Source of the DNA: UBA7445 sp042096455
Lineage (GTDB): Bacteria; Verrucomicrobiota; Verrucomicrobiia; Opitutales; Coraliomargaritaceae
DNA length: 51,049 nt
Direction: 5' to 3'
NCBI GenBank assembly: GCA_042096455.1
Contig: JBELLU010000006.1
Location: forward strand, 1-51,049
The notes beneath the pieces were generated by a model. That model was given only the letters and a program-made list of their open reading frames with translations. It did no database searches and was not told the DNA's origin. The position numbers and the translations under genes were made by a program. Below are positions 41,413 through 50,993 of this stretch, in pieces (the stretch's first letter is position 1; the number at the start of each line of letters is the position of its first letter).

Positions 41413-42702
41413 TTAACCCGCCCGCACTAAAAGGAAGGCGCCGGCGCCATCGTGTCCTGTTTCCCAGGGGTAGCTCAAGCGCTGCTCTTTGAGCTCAAAG
41501 GCTTTCCCACTCGGGCTTTTAAGAAAGGCGTCCACCACGTCCCGGTTTTCCGCGGCCTCAATACTGCAGGTGCTGTAAACGAGGCGACCGCCGGGTTTTA
41601 CGAATCGACTGGCAGCGGTGAGCAGTTGCGATTGAAGCTCGGCGCAGGCGCTGAGGTCTTTGGCTTGCAGGCGCCATTTGACGTCGGTACGGCGCTGAAT
41701 AACGCCGGTGTTGCTGCAGGGGGCGTCGAGGAGGACGGCGTCAAAGTCCTTGGGCAGGTCATGTTTTTCGAGATCGTCTGCTTGCAGGGTGAGGAGGTCA
41801 TGGGCGAGGCGGGTGCAACTGAGCCCGGTACTTTTGAGGCGGGCAAGGTTTTGATCGAGGCGTTCCATGCGTTCGCCCGGCAGGTCGAGCGCGACGAGTG
41901 AACCATTCCCTTTTAAACCTTGAGCCATTTCAAAGGCTTTACCGCCCGGGGCAGCGCAGAGGTCGAGGATTGCCTCGCCGGGTTGGGCGTCAAGCAGGGC
42001 GGGGGCAAGCCGGGTCGAGGGGTCTTTGACGTAGGCGCCGCCGCTCTCGAGAAGGGGACGGATTGCTTCGAGCCAGGGGGTGTCAGTGGGAGCGCGGTAA
42101 AAGCCGGGCCATTGACTGGCTTCGAAAGAGTCGGGCAGGGCTTCCTCGGAACGGATATAGGTGATGGGGATTTGTTGGTTCCAGCGCAGGAGGGCTTCGC
42201 AGTCTTCGGTTCCGTAGGCTTGGGTCCAATGCCGGACGAGCCATTCCGGGTGGCTGTGTTTGTTTGCGGCTTGGGTGGTATCGTTTTCGATTTCTGCGAA
42301 TGCGGCGGGCAGTTTGCGAAGGACGGCATTGATGAGGGCACTCTCGGGTTTGCTGACGCGCCCTTTGCTTCCCTGCACCGCGTGGTGGATAATTTTAGGG
42401 ATTTTTTCTTTGTCGGCCTGGAATAATTCGTAGCCGGCGACCAGAAAGATGGCCTCGACCGAGTGGCGCGGGGCTTTGCGCAGGAAGGGTTTTAGAGCGG
42501 TGCGGGTGCGATGTCCATGGCGCAGGGCACCGAGAAAAAGTGACTGGCAACTCTTGCGGCGACCGCCGTGGAAACCGCTTGGCAACTGTTCCAGGAGTTG
42601 ATCCGCCTTCCAGCCACCATCGAGATAAGTAGCTGTCAGAAATACCGCAGCATCCCAACCCGAGGTATTTGTTTCAGATAGGTTAAACTTAAGGCTTCTC
42701 AT
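41413..42702 (-). CDS. rsmB: RsmB/NOP family RNA m5C methyltransferase
   Basis: The enzyme methylates a cytosine (C967 of 16S rRNA in the E. coli RsmB model) with S-adenosylmethionine. The 429-residue protein has an N-terminal NusB-like RNA-binding domain (about 15-140, including FLVAGYELFQ and SALINAVLRKL) and a C-terminal methyltransferase domain. The latter has LDLCAAPGGK (247-255), DAPCSNTG with C329 and YSTCS with catalytic C379. Other rRNA or tRNA targets in this family cannot be excluded. It is divergent from the GreA-like gene. Confidence 0.88.
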   Translation of the reverse strand: MRSLKFNLSETNTSGWDAAVFLTATYLDGGWKADQLLEQLPSGFHGGRRKSCQSLFLGALRHGHRTRTALKPFLRKAPRHSVEAIFLVAGYELFQADKEKIPKIIHHAVQGSKGRVSKPESALINAVLRKLPAAFAEIENDTTQAANKHSHPEWLVRHWTQAYGTEDCEALLRWNQQIPITYIRSEEALPDSFEASQWPGFYRAPTDTPWLEAIRPLLESGGAYVKDPSTRLAPALLDAQPGEAILDLCAAPGGKAFEMAQGLKGNGSLVALDLPGERMERLDQNLARLKSTGLSCTRLAHDLLTLQADDLEKHDLPKDFDAVLLDAPCSNTGVIQRRTDVKWRLQAKDLSACAELQSQLLTAASRFVKPGGRLVYSTCSIEAAENRDVVDAFLKSPSGKAFELKEQRLSYPWETGHDGAGAFLLVRAG

Positions 42703-42762
42703 AAGCGTAAAAATTGTGCATTGTATTGCGTTTACCTACCTGACTAGCATTCGCAAACAATT

Positions 42763-44625
42763 ATGAACGAAGCGGCCATAGACGCATTAATAGAAAACAA
42801 TCCCAAGTTGGCGCACGCCCGTGCCAAACTCGAGAGCATGGCGCCCGGCAATTATTGCCTGCACCGCAGCTGGGGATTTGGGAAAATAGTGGATTTTGAT
42901 GAGGCGCAAGCCAAGATCGTTATCGATTTTGAGGAGGGTGACAAGACCGGTCATGCCATGGGTATCGCCTTCTGTGTGGATAAACTGGAAATCCTCAAGG
43001 CAACCGATATTTTGGTGCGTTCACGCACTGAGGCGGATGCGATTGAGGAGATGATCAAGAAGGCACCGGCTGATTTAATCTGTGAAATTCTGGCGGGCAG
43101 CGATGACATGGCGATGATGGCTTCGGAAATTGAGCGCTTGCTGGCTCGCGTGATTGGGCCGGTCAAGTACAAGAAATGGTGGACTGCCACCAAGAAAATA
43201 CTGGAAAAGGATCCCCGCGTCGGTGTGCCGAATAAAAAGACCGAACCGTTTATCCTGCGCGATGAACCGGTCAAACCGGAGGAGGAAATCCTCGAACAGT
43301 TTCATGGCACCCGTAATTCCAAGGAGAAGATCCTGCTTGGAGAGAAGCTCTTTGCACTGTCAGAAAATATCTCGGTTATTCGTGAAGAATTGCCGGAGAT
43401 CCTCGCTGAACTGACCGATGCGATCAAAAACGCGAAGTCTTTGAGTCAGGCGGACCGCCTGCACGGAGTTTGGGTTCGTAATGACCTCGCCCGTGATTTG
43501 CACGAAGACGTTGAAACGCTGGAACCTTCCTCGGCATCCATTCTCGATTCCACCAATGATTATTCGGAATTGGCTTCGGAACTCCCGGCGAATTTCTACA
43601 AGCGTTATCTCGATTTGATTCGCCGCACCTATGAGGACAAATGGCAATCAATGCTGGAAGACCTCCTTCGCAATTCCAGCGGTAAATTCACCAGCGAATG
43701 CATCAATTTCATGCTGGAGCATGGATTCGATGGTCGCATCGCGCACTGCCTGAGTCGCTGGCTCAACGACCAGACCATCAAGGGGCCGCTGCTGCTTTGG
43801 GTGGTGAAAAATCGCAACTCCAAGAAATACTCGCCGATTATCGCCCCGCTGGTTTCTCCGCGTCTGCTCTCGGCGATGTTCTATGCGATCGATTATGAGG
43901 CGCTGCAAAACGCAAGTGCGCGACGCATCCCCCTTGCGGATCTGCTCAGCGAGGACGGTGAATTGATTCCCGACCTATTGGCGGATGCCAATGTCGAGAC
44001 CGCCCAGGATCTCGCTCAAACCCTCCTCCTGAATCAAGGCTTTGAGGATTTGACAAAAAAATCACTTATTGCCCGCTTCATTAAGAAATTCCCAACCGTG
44101 CAGTCCTTGATTGCCGGAGAAGGTTCCGGGGCTTCCGAGGACGAGGGGCTTATCGTTTCGCAAGCCAGTTTCGATACTGCCAAGGCGGAATACGAAGACC
44201 TCATTACGGTTAAGATTCCGGAGAATAAAGAAGCGATCGCCACTGCCCGCGAGCACGGTGACCTCAAGGAAAATTCGGAATACAAGATGGCGCGTCAGGA
44301 TCAGGACATCCTCCTCTCCCGCAAGAACGAGCTGGAAGTCGATCTTTCCCGCGCCCGCGTGACTGATTTCAGCGAAGTGACGAATGACAATATCGGTATC
44401 GGCAGCGTCGTTGAATTAAAGGAAGGCTCAAGCGGCAAGACGCAACGTTATGCCATCCTCGGCGCGTGGGATTCCGACCCGGAAAACGATATTCTTTCCT
44501 ACAAGACCCCGCTTGCGCAGCAATTGCTGGGTAAGAAGAGTTCGGATTCTGTGACCATCGAGATCGGTGGCAATACGGAGGACTGGACCGTTCTGAAGAT
44601 CGAGCGCTGGGTCGACCAAAAGTAG
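42763..44625 (+). CDS. Long GreA-type transcription factor with large N-terminal extension
   Basis: The last roughly 155 residues (about 465-620) are a complete GreA/GreB module. The coiled-coil tip has the acidic motif AREHGDLKENSEYKMARQDQ, which in GreA activates transcript cleavage by RNA polymerase, and a C-terminal FKBP-like domain follows (IGSVVELKEGSSGKTQRY onward). The first roughly 460 residues are an extension: a beta segment HRSWGFGKIVDFDEAQAKI (about 34-52), then mostly helical repeats. Chlamydial GreA is similarly long, so this is probably the PVC-type form rather than a local fusion. It is a single gene divergent from rsmB. Confidence 0.85.
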   Translation: MNEAAIDALIENNPKLAHARAKLESMAPGNYCLHRSWGFGKIVDFDEAQAKIVIDFEEGDKTGHAMGIAFCVDKLEILKATDILVRSRTEADAIEEMIKKAPADLICEILAGSDDMAMMASEIERLLARVIGPVKYKKWWTATKKILEKDPRVGVPNKKTEPFILRDEPVKPEEEILEQFHGTRNSKEKILLGEKLFALSENISVIREELPEILAELTDAIKNAKSLSQADRLHGVWVRNDLARDLHEDVETLEPSSASILDSTNDYSELASELPANFYKRYLDLIRRTYEDKWQSMLEDLLRNSSGKFTSECINFMLEHGFDGRIAHCLSRWLNDQTIKGPLLLWVVKNRNSKKYSPIIAPLVSPRLLSAMFYAIDYEALQNASARRIPLADLLSEDGELIPDLLADANVETAQDLAQTLLLNQGFEDLTKKSLIARFIKKFPTVQSLIAGEGSGASEDEGLIVSQASFDTAKAEYEDLITVKIPENKEAIATAREHGDLKENSEYKMARQDQDILLSRKNELEVDLSRARVTDFSEVTNDNIGIGSVVELKEGSSGKTQRYAILGAWDSDPENDILSYKTPLAQQLLGKKSSDSVTIEIGGNTEDWTVLKIERWVDQK

Positions 44626-44675
44626 CGCGCGGGCTTGGGCTTGACCGTCGGGTCTCGGGGTACAGACTGTGAGGT

Positions 44676-45092
44676 ATGAAAATTCCTGCAATCTTTACCC
44701 GTACGACTCAGACCTTCGCTTACCTTCCCATACGCCTTGGAGTTGGCGTTATGATGTTTCATGCCGGCGCAAAGAAATTATTCGGCGCTTTTGATGGCCC
44801 CGGTTTGGAGGGCTTTTCCGGCTACATGGAAAAACTGGGCCTTGAGCCCGCGATGTTAATGGCAGTGCTTGCGGGTGGGGCGGAATTCTTTGGTGGGCTC
44901 TTTCTGCTCATCGGTTTCATGACCCGTTTTTGGGCGCTTTCGATTGTCGTAACGATGGCGGTCGCTGCATTCGTGGCACATGCGGGGGATATCGACGGAA
45001 TGCGACTGCCGCTTATTTTAATGTTAGCCAGCCTGACACTGGTCATCGGAGGAGCTGGGAAGCTCTCGCTCGATGCTTCCAGTAGTGACTAG
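44676..45092 (+). CDS. DoxX family membrane protein
   Basis: The 138-residue protein has four membrane helices and the DoxX pattern: RLGVGVMMFHAGAKKLFGAF near the N-terminus, then LAGGAEFFGGLFLLIGFMTR and a last helix pair. DoxX proteins are often linked to redox or sulfur metabolism, but most are uncharacterised. Its TAG stop and the convergent tsaE TAG share the four bases CTAG. Confidence 0.85.
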   Translation: MKIPAIFTRTTQTFAYLPIRLGVGVMMFHAGAKKLFGAFDGPGLEGFSGYMEKLGLEPAMLMAVLAGGAEFFGGLFLLIGFMTRFWALSIVVTMAVAAFVAHAGDIDGMRLPLILMLASLTLVIGGAGKLSLDASSSD

Positions 45093-45538
45093 GTCGGTTC
45101 GTTTTCCCGCAGGCGAATGGTATGCCTTCCTTCGCAGGAACTCGCGACGTCGAGGTGCCATGCCTCCGGCGGGATCGTCTCCGCGATTCGCTCCGGCCAT
45201 TCCACCGCGAGGCACCAGGGTGAAGTCAGGAAATCCTCCAGCATGAGGGCGTCGAGATCGGCGCCGGATTCGAGTCGATAGGCATCCAGATGCAGGAGTT
45301 TCCGCTCGCCATCGTAGAGGGTGTAGAGATTGAAGGTGGGGCTGGTGACGGGTTCGGTGATGCCCCAGGCACGCGCCAGACCGCGAACAAAGGTGGTTTT
45401 GCCGGCTCCCAAATCGCCATGTAGCGCGAGTACCTGATCGGGCGGCAGGCAGTCCGCAAGCGCGAAAGCGACGGCCTCGGTTTCCTCCGCGCTTTCAGTG
45501 GTGATGCCCGCGCGCAATTGGTCTAGAATTTCAGCCAT
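45089..45538 (-). CDS. tsaE: tRNA threonylcarbamoyladenosine biosynthesis ATPase TsaE
   Basis: TsaE is the ATPase that works with TsaB and TsaD to attach threonylcarbamoyl to A37 of tRNAs reading ANN codons. The start at 45538 gives 149 residues; the longer open frame upstream lies inside thiL. The Walker A motif GDLGAGKTTF (about 41-50) and SPTFNLYTLYDG and LHLDAYRL are present, with the family WPER segment later. The ATG overlaps the thiL stop by eight bases. tsaB and tsaD are not in the window. Confidence 0.93.
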   Translation of the reverse strand: MAEILDQLRAGITTESAEETEAVAFALADCLPPDQVLALHGDLGAGKTTFVRGLARAWGITEPVTSPTFNLYTLYDGERKLLHLDAYRLESGADLDALMLEDFLTSPWCLAVEWPERIAETIPPEAWHLDVASSCEGRHTIRLRENEPT

Positions 45539-46523
45539 CGTTGTTCCAGTGTTCGTAGCCCCGGGTCCAGAGAATGGGCTCGCCGCTATCGGCTTCAACA
45601 AAAATACCATCGGGATTTGCGGGGATGATTTGCCCAATGCGGGTAAGGGGGAGTTCGGGAAAGGCGGCCTGCCAGCGCGCTTCAAATGCGGAACGATCGG
45701 CCTCGCCGGATAGCGCGAGGAGGAGTTCGTAATCCTCGCCGTCGCAAAAGGCGTGCTCGAGCGCCGATTGACCATCGCGCTTTGCGAGTTCTCTGGCGGC
45801 ATCGGCGAGCGGGATTTGGGCGAGTTCAATCGCGGCGCTGCTTCCCTGCGGCAGGAGGGCCTGCAGGTCTTTGCCGAGTCCATCGGTCAAATCGATCATG
45901 GCGCGGCACTCGTTTTGTTCGGCGAGCCACTGCCCGGCTTGGAGTCGTGGCTCAAAGCGGTAGTGCTTGCCAAGGATGCTGCCGCCCAGCGTGCCGCTCA
46001 CGTAAAGCGAATCGCCAACCGAGGCAGTCGTCCTGGGCAGGGGGCGCGGACATTGCCCCAAGAGGGTGAGGCTTGCGGAAAAATGCCCTCTTTCAAGGGT
46101 GCTGAGATCGCCGCCCACAATTTTCAACTTGTGCTGCTCGCAACTTGAACGGATTCCCGCAAAGAAGGCTTGGAGCCATTCAAAGGCAAGGTCCGGGCCG
46201 CTCAGAAGGGTGAGCACGGCGCTATGCGGGGTCGCGCCCATTGCGGCGAGGTCGCTGAGGTTGCGGTGGATGAGTTTCACTCCGGCCTCAAAGGGCGTAA
46301 GGCTTGCGTTGATATGTTGGCCGTAAGTGATCGCATCGGTGGTGATGCAGGTCTTCTGTTGGGGATCAAATTCGAGGAGGGCGCAATCATCACCCATCCC
46401 GGCGGGAGCGGCGGGGGTGATCGTACCGAGCCAGGTCTGGATGTGTTCCAAAAGTGCGCTTTCCCCCAGCCGCGCGATTTGACGCGCGGGGTCTTTGCTA
46501 AATGGAGGGTGATCCGTTTTCAT
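45531..46523 (-). CDS. thiL: Thiamine-monophosphate kinase
   Basis: ThiL phosphorylates thiamine monophosphate to the active diphosphate. The chosen ATG at 46523 gives 330 residues and overlaps the xth stop as TAATG; an in-frame start at 46553 lies inside xth. Family segments are GMGDDCALLEF, TTDAITYGQH (a variant of the metal-binding loop), HRNLSDLAAMGATP, IVGGDLS and IDLTDGLGKDL. The product would supply the cofactor of the transketolase in this window, though the genes are far apart. Confidence 0.92.
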   Translation of the reverse strand: MKTDHPPFSKDPARQIARLGESALLEHIQTWLGTITPAAPAGMGDDCALLEFDPQQKTCITTDAITYGQHINASLTPFEAGVKLIHRNLSDLAAMGATPHSAVLTLLSGPDLAFEWLQAFFAGIRSSCEQHKLKIVGGDLSTLERGHFSASLTLLGQCPRPLPRTTASVGDSLYVSGTLGGSILGKHYRFEPRLQAGQWLAEQNECRAMIDLTDGLGKDLQALLPQGSSAAIELAQIPLADAARELAKRDGQSALEHAFCDGEDYELLLALSGEADRSAFEARWQAAFPELPLTRIGQIIPANPDGIFVEADSGEPILWTRGYEHWNNDG

Positions 46524-47311
46524 TAATGGGAGAGCGTCAAGCTGACGGGGCAATGATCCGAGCCTTCAACCTGATCAAGGATCTCAGCTGATTTGAGCTG
46601 TGGTACGAGGCCGGGGGAAGTGCAGAAATAGTCGATGCGCCAGCCGATGTTGCGTTTGCGTGCTCCGGCTCGGTAGGACCACCAACTGTAACGCTCGGTG
46701 GCTTCCGGAAAAAAATGGCGAAAGGTGTCGACAAAGCCAGCTTCGAGAATCGCATCAAATCGGGCGCGTTCCTCGTCGGTGAATCCGGCGTTCTTGCGAT
46801 TGGTTTTTGGATTGGCGAGGTCGATTTCGGTGTGGGCGACATTCAGATCGCCGCAGAAAATGACGGGTTTTTCCTTTTCGAGATTTTTGCAATACGCGAG
46901 AAAATCGACATCCCACTCGAGGGTGCGGTAATCGAGGCGGCGGGGGCGTTTGTTCTCGTCGTGGTTTTGTGAGTTGGGGGTATAGACCGTGACGAGGTAG
47001 TAATCGGGAAATTCAGCGGTTAGGACGCGGCCTTCGGTATCATGTTTTTGAATACCGATTCCCTTGGTGACGGAGAGGGGTTCCGTGCGGCAGAGGAGGG
47101 CGGTCCCGGAGTAGCCCTTTTTCTCGGCGCAATTCCAATAGAGGTGCGGGTAGTCGGTAAACGCAAAGCCCGAGACCAGATCCTCCGAGATTTTTGTTTC
47201 CTGCAGGCAAAGCACCTCGGGTTTTTCATGCGCGAGGAAATCCTCAAAGCCTTTTTTTAGGACGGCTCGGAGGCCATTGACGTTCCAGGAGATAAGTTTT
47301 GTTTCGGGCAT
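46523..47311 (-). CDS. xth: Exodeoxyribonuclease III family protein
   Basis: The enzyme cuts DNA at abasic sites and trims 3' ends in base-excision repair. The 262 residues have the exonuclease-endonuclease-phosphatase motifs SWNVNGLRAVLKKG, LCLQETKI with the metal glutamate, CGDLNVAHTEIDLANP, the WWSYRAGARKRNIGWRIDY region, and the final GSDHCPV with catalytic Asp-His. It starts five bases after the mnmA stop and overlaps thiL, so mnmA-xth-thiL-tsaE look like one transcription unit. Together with nth it gives two base-excision enzymes in the window. Confidence 0.93.
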   Translation of the reverse strand: MPETKLISWNVNGLRAVLKKGFEDFLAHEKPEVLCLQETKISEDLVSGFAFTDYPHLYWNCAEKKGYSGTALLCRTEPLSVTKGIGIQKHDTEGRVLTAEFPDYYLVTVYTPNSQNHDENKRPRRLDYRTLEWDVDFLAYCKNLEKEKPVIFCGDLNVAHTEIDLANPKTNRKNAGFTDEERARFDAILEAGFVDTFRHFFPEATERYSWWSYRAGARKRNIGWRIDYFCTSPGLVPQLKSAEILDQVEGSDHCPVSLTLSH

Positions 47312-47316
47312 GGTAT

Positions 47317-48387
47317 TTATCGGTAAAAGCCGCCACCCAGAAGGGTTTTGTCGCGGTAGAGGGCTAGGATTTGTCCGGAGGCGAGGGCGCGTTGGGGTTC
47401 GTCAAAGCGGACCCGGGCGGAGTCCGTTCCGGTGGGGGTATAGGTGATCGCCTGCGCGGGGTCGCGGTAACGCGGTTTTGCGAGGAGGCGGCAGGGTTCC
47501 GTGACGGGTTTATTGATGAAACTGAGGCCGTAGACTTCCACCTCTGAGGTAAAGAGGCCCGGGGCATCCGGTTCGTCAAAGGCGACGACCAGCTCGTTTT
47601 GCTCGATATTGAATCCGACCACCACGAAGAATTGATTATCGGTATTTGAGGGGACGCCGATGCCGCGACGCTGGCCCATCGTGAAACGGTGAAGGCCGCG
47701 GTGCTGCCCGAGGATTTTGCCTTCGGGGTCGACGATATTACCGGGTTTGTCCTCGATGTAATATTCGAGGAATCGATTGATATTCATGTCGCCGAGAAAA
47801 CAGATTCCCTGGCTGTCCTTTTTCTCGGCATTCGGTAATTTGAATTTCTGGGCGAGTTCACGAACCTGGGGCTTTTGAAGTTCCCCAACCGGAAAAATTG
47901 CAGGGGCGAGCTGTTCCTGGCGGAGGAGGGCGAGGAAATAACTCTGGTCTTTATTCGGGTCGAGGCCCTCGAGGAGGTCAAAGCTGTTATCCGCCTGCGC
48001 GAGCTTGCGAACGTAATGTCCGGTGGCGATCCCATCAAAGCCTTGGGAGCGGGCATAGTTTTCAAAGATCCCGAATTTCATCTCGCGGTTACACATGATA
48101 TCGGGGTTGGGGGTGATGCCCTTGCGGTAACCTTCGACGAGGTATTGCACCACGTGCTCGCGGTATTCGTTGACGAAGTTGACGATTTCGTAATCGATCC
48201 CGATGTGTGCCGCGACCGCGCGGGAATCCTCGATGTCCTGCTGGGCGGGGCAGTCCGCGAGCGGCATTTCCTCGTTCATCCAGGTGCGTATATAAGCGGC
48301 AGAAACGGCGTAGCCTTGCTCTCGGAGGAGGGCTGCCGCAACGGCGGAATCAACCCCGCCGGAAAGTGCCACTAGAATCTTTTGCAT
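47317..48387 (-). CDS. mnmA: tRNA-specific 2-thiouridylase MnmA
   Basis: MnmA adds sulfur to the wobble uridine of some tRNAs. The 356-residue protein has the PP-loop SGGVDSAVA (about 9-17) and the catalytic cysteines C99 (NPDIMCNREMKFG) and C196 (DSQGICF). The segment ATGHYVRK and the C-terminal beta-barrel GQHRGLHRFTMGQRRGIGV are present. It leads the minus-strand group with xth, thiL and tsaE and is divergent from the glycosidase gene. An in-frame alternative start was not needed. Confidence 0.95.
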   Translation of the reverse strand: MQKILVALSGGVDSAVAAALLREQGYAVSAAYIRTWMNEEMPLADCPAQQDIEDSRAVAAHIGIDYEIVNFVNEYREHVVQYLVEGYRKGITPNPDIMCNREMKFGIFENYARSQGFDGIATGHYVRKLAQADNSFDLLEGLDPNKDQSYFLALLRQEQLAPAIFPVGELQKPQVRELAQKFKLPNAEKKDSQGICFLGDMNINRFLEYYIEDKPGNIVDPEGKILGQHRGLHRFTMGQRRGIGVPSNTDNQFFVVVGFNIEQNELVVAFDEPDAPGLFTSEVEVYGLSFINKPVTEPCRLLAKPRYRDPAQAITYTPTGTDSARVRFDEPQRALASGQILALYRDKTLLGGGFYR

Positions 48388-48473
48388 GGATTAAAGAAAG
48401 CAGGCGGCGGGAGACAGTCAACAAGCGTTGGCGGGCGTGTCATTTTTTGCTAAAATTTTTCGGGTTTGCGTGA

Positions 48474-50951
48474 ATGGGGATTGCAGGATGGGGGATGAAG
48501 TGGCGATACTTGGAGGGAATGTCGAAGGGAACAAAACAGTTGGAGACAGCCTATTGGGAGAACGGAAGCGCGGTTCTGGTCTTTCTGGCGGAGGATCGTG
48601 ACCTGAGCGCGGGCAACCCGCCACTGAAGCTTGGTCCGAAGGGAACAGGTTTTGCCTCGATCGAGCGATTGTCGCCGGTGGAGGCGGCTCGTTACACGCG
48701 TTATTATCGCGAGGAAGACAAGTGGGTTTTTCGGTTACAGGCAAAGCGGTACCCACAATTGCAGAATCCTGAACTGGAGGTCTATCTCGGCGCGGATTTT
48801 AATGATTGGGAGATGGCAATTGGCTTGAAGGCTTGGCGCCTGAATCCGCAGGAAATTGATGGCGAGTTGATTTATGAATTGAAGGTCAAGGCGGAGGCGG
48901 TTCCGGAAGCGGGTCCTTCGGCGTTCAAATTTGTGACGGTGGAGGATGAATGGCTGGATGTTCCCGATGGGGCGCCCAATCTCATGCTGACACATAATGG
49001 GGTGCGGAATTTCACCTTGAACCCGCAGCAAAGCGGGGCACACCTCTATCGCTGTTATTTGCCGCATGACTACAAGCCCAATGGCGCAGAATCTTTGGTT
49101 TGGGAGGATGCCGCCTCGCACGAGGTGCTGGAATTGCCGCACACGCAATTCCTGAGGAAGGCCTCCACCGATTTGGAATTGGGCGCGCGGGTATTGCATG
49201 GGGCGACGCGTTTCTGCCTGTTCGCCCCCCGGGCGCGCGAGGTGTATGTCGTCTTTGGGCAAAGGGCGGATGGTTCGGATGCGCAGACCGTGGCACTCGA
49301 GCGCGCGGATGCCTCGACTTGGGAAGTCCTGGTGGAGGGTGAGTTGGACGGTTGGTTTTACAGCTACCGTGTCGCCGGCGGAAACGATGACGGCACGACG
49401 CACTTTGACGCCCATTTCCCGATATTGGATCCTTACGCGCGGGCCTGCCTGGGTGCGCGTGGACCGGGGATTGTGCTGTCCGATGCGCGCACGGCTCCGG
49501 TGGAGCGTCCTTTTGTGCCGCCAAACTGGCATGACCTCGTCATTTTAGAGGGCCATGTTCGCGACCTCGCGGCGCACGCGCCGATCACGCTGAGCCCACA
49601 GGAACGGGACGGTTATGCCGGGTTGCGCAAATGGTTGCGGGCAGAGGGTTCTTATCTGCGCGATTTGGGAATCAATGCCCTCGAACTCCAACCGATACAG
49701 GAATTCGATAACGAGTTGCCCTCCGATTACCACTGGGGCTACATGACCGCCAATTATTTTTCACCGGAGAGTGGCTATGCCGCGAATCCGTCTGCCGCAT
49801 CTCAGGTGGAGGAATTTCGCGGCTTGGTGCAGGATTGTCACGATGCGGGCATGGCGGTTATTTTGGACGTGGTCTACAATCATGTCGGTGAACCGAATCA
49901 CCTCCTATTTATCGACAAGTATTACTACTTCCACCTGGACAAGGCCAACGATTTGATGAACTGGAGCGGGTGCGGTAACGACTTGCGATGCGATACCCCG
50001 ATGGGGCGACGCCTGATTCTCGAGAGCCTCAAGCATTTGATACGCACCTTCGATGTGGACGGATTCCGTTTCGACCTGGCGGAATTAATCGGGATCGAGG
50101 TGCTGCGAGAAATTGAGGATGAATTGAAGGCCCTCAAGCCGGGGATTATTCTAATCGCGGAGCCTTGGAGTTTTCGGGGACACATTCAGGATGAATTAAA
50201 GGACTCGGGTTTTGCCTCTTGGAATGACGGCTTCCGGGAGGGGATTGCGGACTACGTCTGTGGGCATGGAAAGCAGGAATCCATCCAGTATTTCCTTTCG
50301 GGTTCGCCGGGAACGAGTCGTTTTGCCGCGCAGAGTATCAACTACACCGAGTCGCACGATGATCATTGCTGGCTGGATCGCATCACGGAACGCGCCGATC
50401 AAGATGGTTCAGACCCCACCGTTTTGGATCGTCGCCGAACCCACCTGATGGCCTCCATCCTCTTTGGTTCGCTTGGAGTGCCCATGTTGGCGGCGGGGCA
50501 GGATCTCCTGCGCTCAAAATGCGGGGTCGCCAATACCTACCAGCGGGGCGATCTCAACGCCCTGGATTACAATAAACGTTATGTGTATTCCGGGACGCAC
50601 CAGTATTTCCGCGATTGGATTCGCTTCCGGCGCTCTGATGACGGGCGGGCGCTCCGTTTTGACGGGGGCGTGCCGAAAGGCTATGTCGAATGTTATTTTG
50701 CGGAGGGTTCCAGCGCGGTGGTAGCGGTCTTTAACGCCGATCAATCCGTCGCGGCACCCCGCGTGGTGCTGGGCATTAACCCGCATCTGGAATTTGCAGA
50801 CATCGCGGTGCCGGAGAGGACCATGAAAGGACTACGACAAGTCGCGGATGCGGAACGTTTTGACGAGCGCGGCCTCGGCCTGGCGGATATTCCGCAATCC
50901 GAGGGGCGGGTGAGCCTGCCGCCAATCAGTTGCGGGCTCTGGGTGGGCTAG
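48474..50951 (+). CDS. GH13 pullulanase/debranching-type glycosidase
   Basis: The 825-residue protein is an alpha-glucan enzyme of glycoside hydrolase family 13. The catalytic motifs are DVVYNHV (about 465), GFRFDLAEL with the nucleophile aspartate (about 533), AEPW with the acid-base glutamate (about 562) and NYTESHDDHCW (about 623). Before the barrel come an N-terminal beta domain (about 80-210) and a CBM48-like domain (about 235-310, RFCLFAPRAREVYVVFG). The domain order is that of pullulanases and glycogen debranching enzymes acting on alpha-1,6 branches. No signal peptide is seen, so it probably acts on stored glycogen in the cytoplasm. Alternative starts (48495, 48519) are in frame. Confidence 0.85.
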   Translation: MGIAGWGMKWRYLEGMSKGTKQLETAYWENGSAVLVFLAEDRDLSAGNPPLKLGPKGTGFASIERLSPVEAARYTRYYREEDKWVFRLQAKRYPQLQNPELEVYLGADFNDWEMAIGLKAWRLNPQEIDGELIYELKVKAEAVPEAGPSAFKFVTVEDEWLDVPDGAPNLMLTHNGVRNFTLNPQQSGAHLYRCYLPHDYKPNGAESLVWEDAASHEVLELPHTQFLRKASTDLELGARVLHGATRFCLFAPRAREVYVVFGQRADGSDAQTVALERADASTWEVLVEGELDGWFYSYRVAGGNDDGTTHFDAHFPILDPYARACLGARGPGIVLSDARTAPVERPFVPPNWHDLVILEGHVRDLAAHAPITLSPQERDGYAGLRKWLRAEGSYLRDLGINALELQPIQEFDNELPSDYHWGYMTANYFSPESGYAANPSAASQVEEFRGLVQDCHDAGMAVILDVVYNHVGEPNHLLFIDKYYYFHLDKANDLMNWSGCGNDLRCDTPMGRRLILESLKHLIRTFDVDGFRFDLAELIGIEVLREIEDELKALKPGIILIAEPWSFRGHIQDELKDSGFASWNDGFREGIADYVCGHGKQESIQYFLSGSPGTSRFAAQSINYTESHDDHCWLDRITERADQDGSDPTVLDRRRTHLMASILFGSLGVPMLAAGQDLLRSKCGVANTYQRGDLNALDYNKRYVYSGTHQYFRDWIRFRRSDDGRALRFDGGVPKGYVECYFAEGSSAVVAVFNADQSVAAPRVVLGINPHLEFADIAVPERTMKGLRQVADAERFDERGLGLADIPQSEGRVSLPPISCGLWVG

Positions 50952-50993
50952 TTGAATTTACCGCTGCGCGGCGCCAGATTACTGCCGGCCCGG

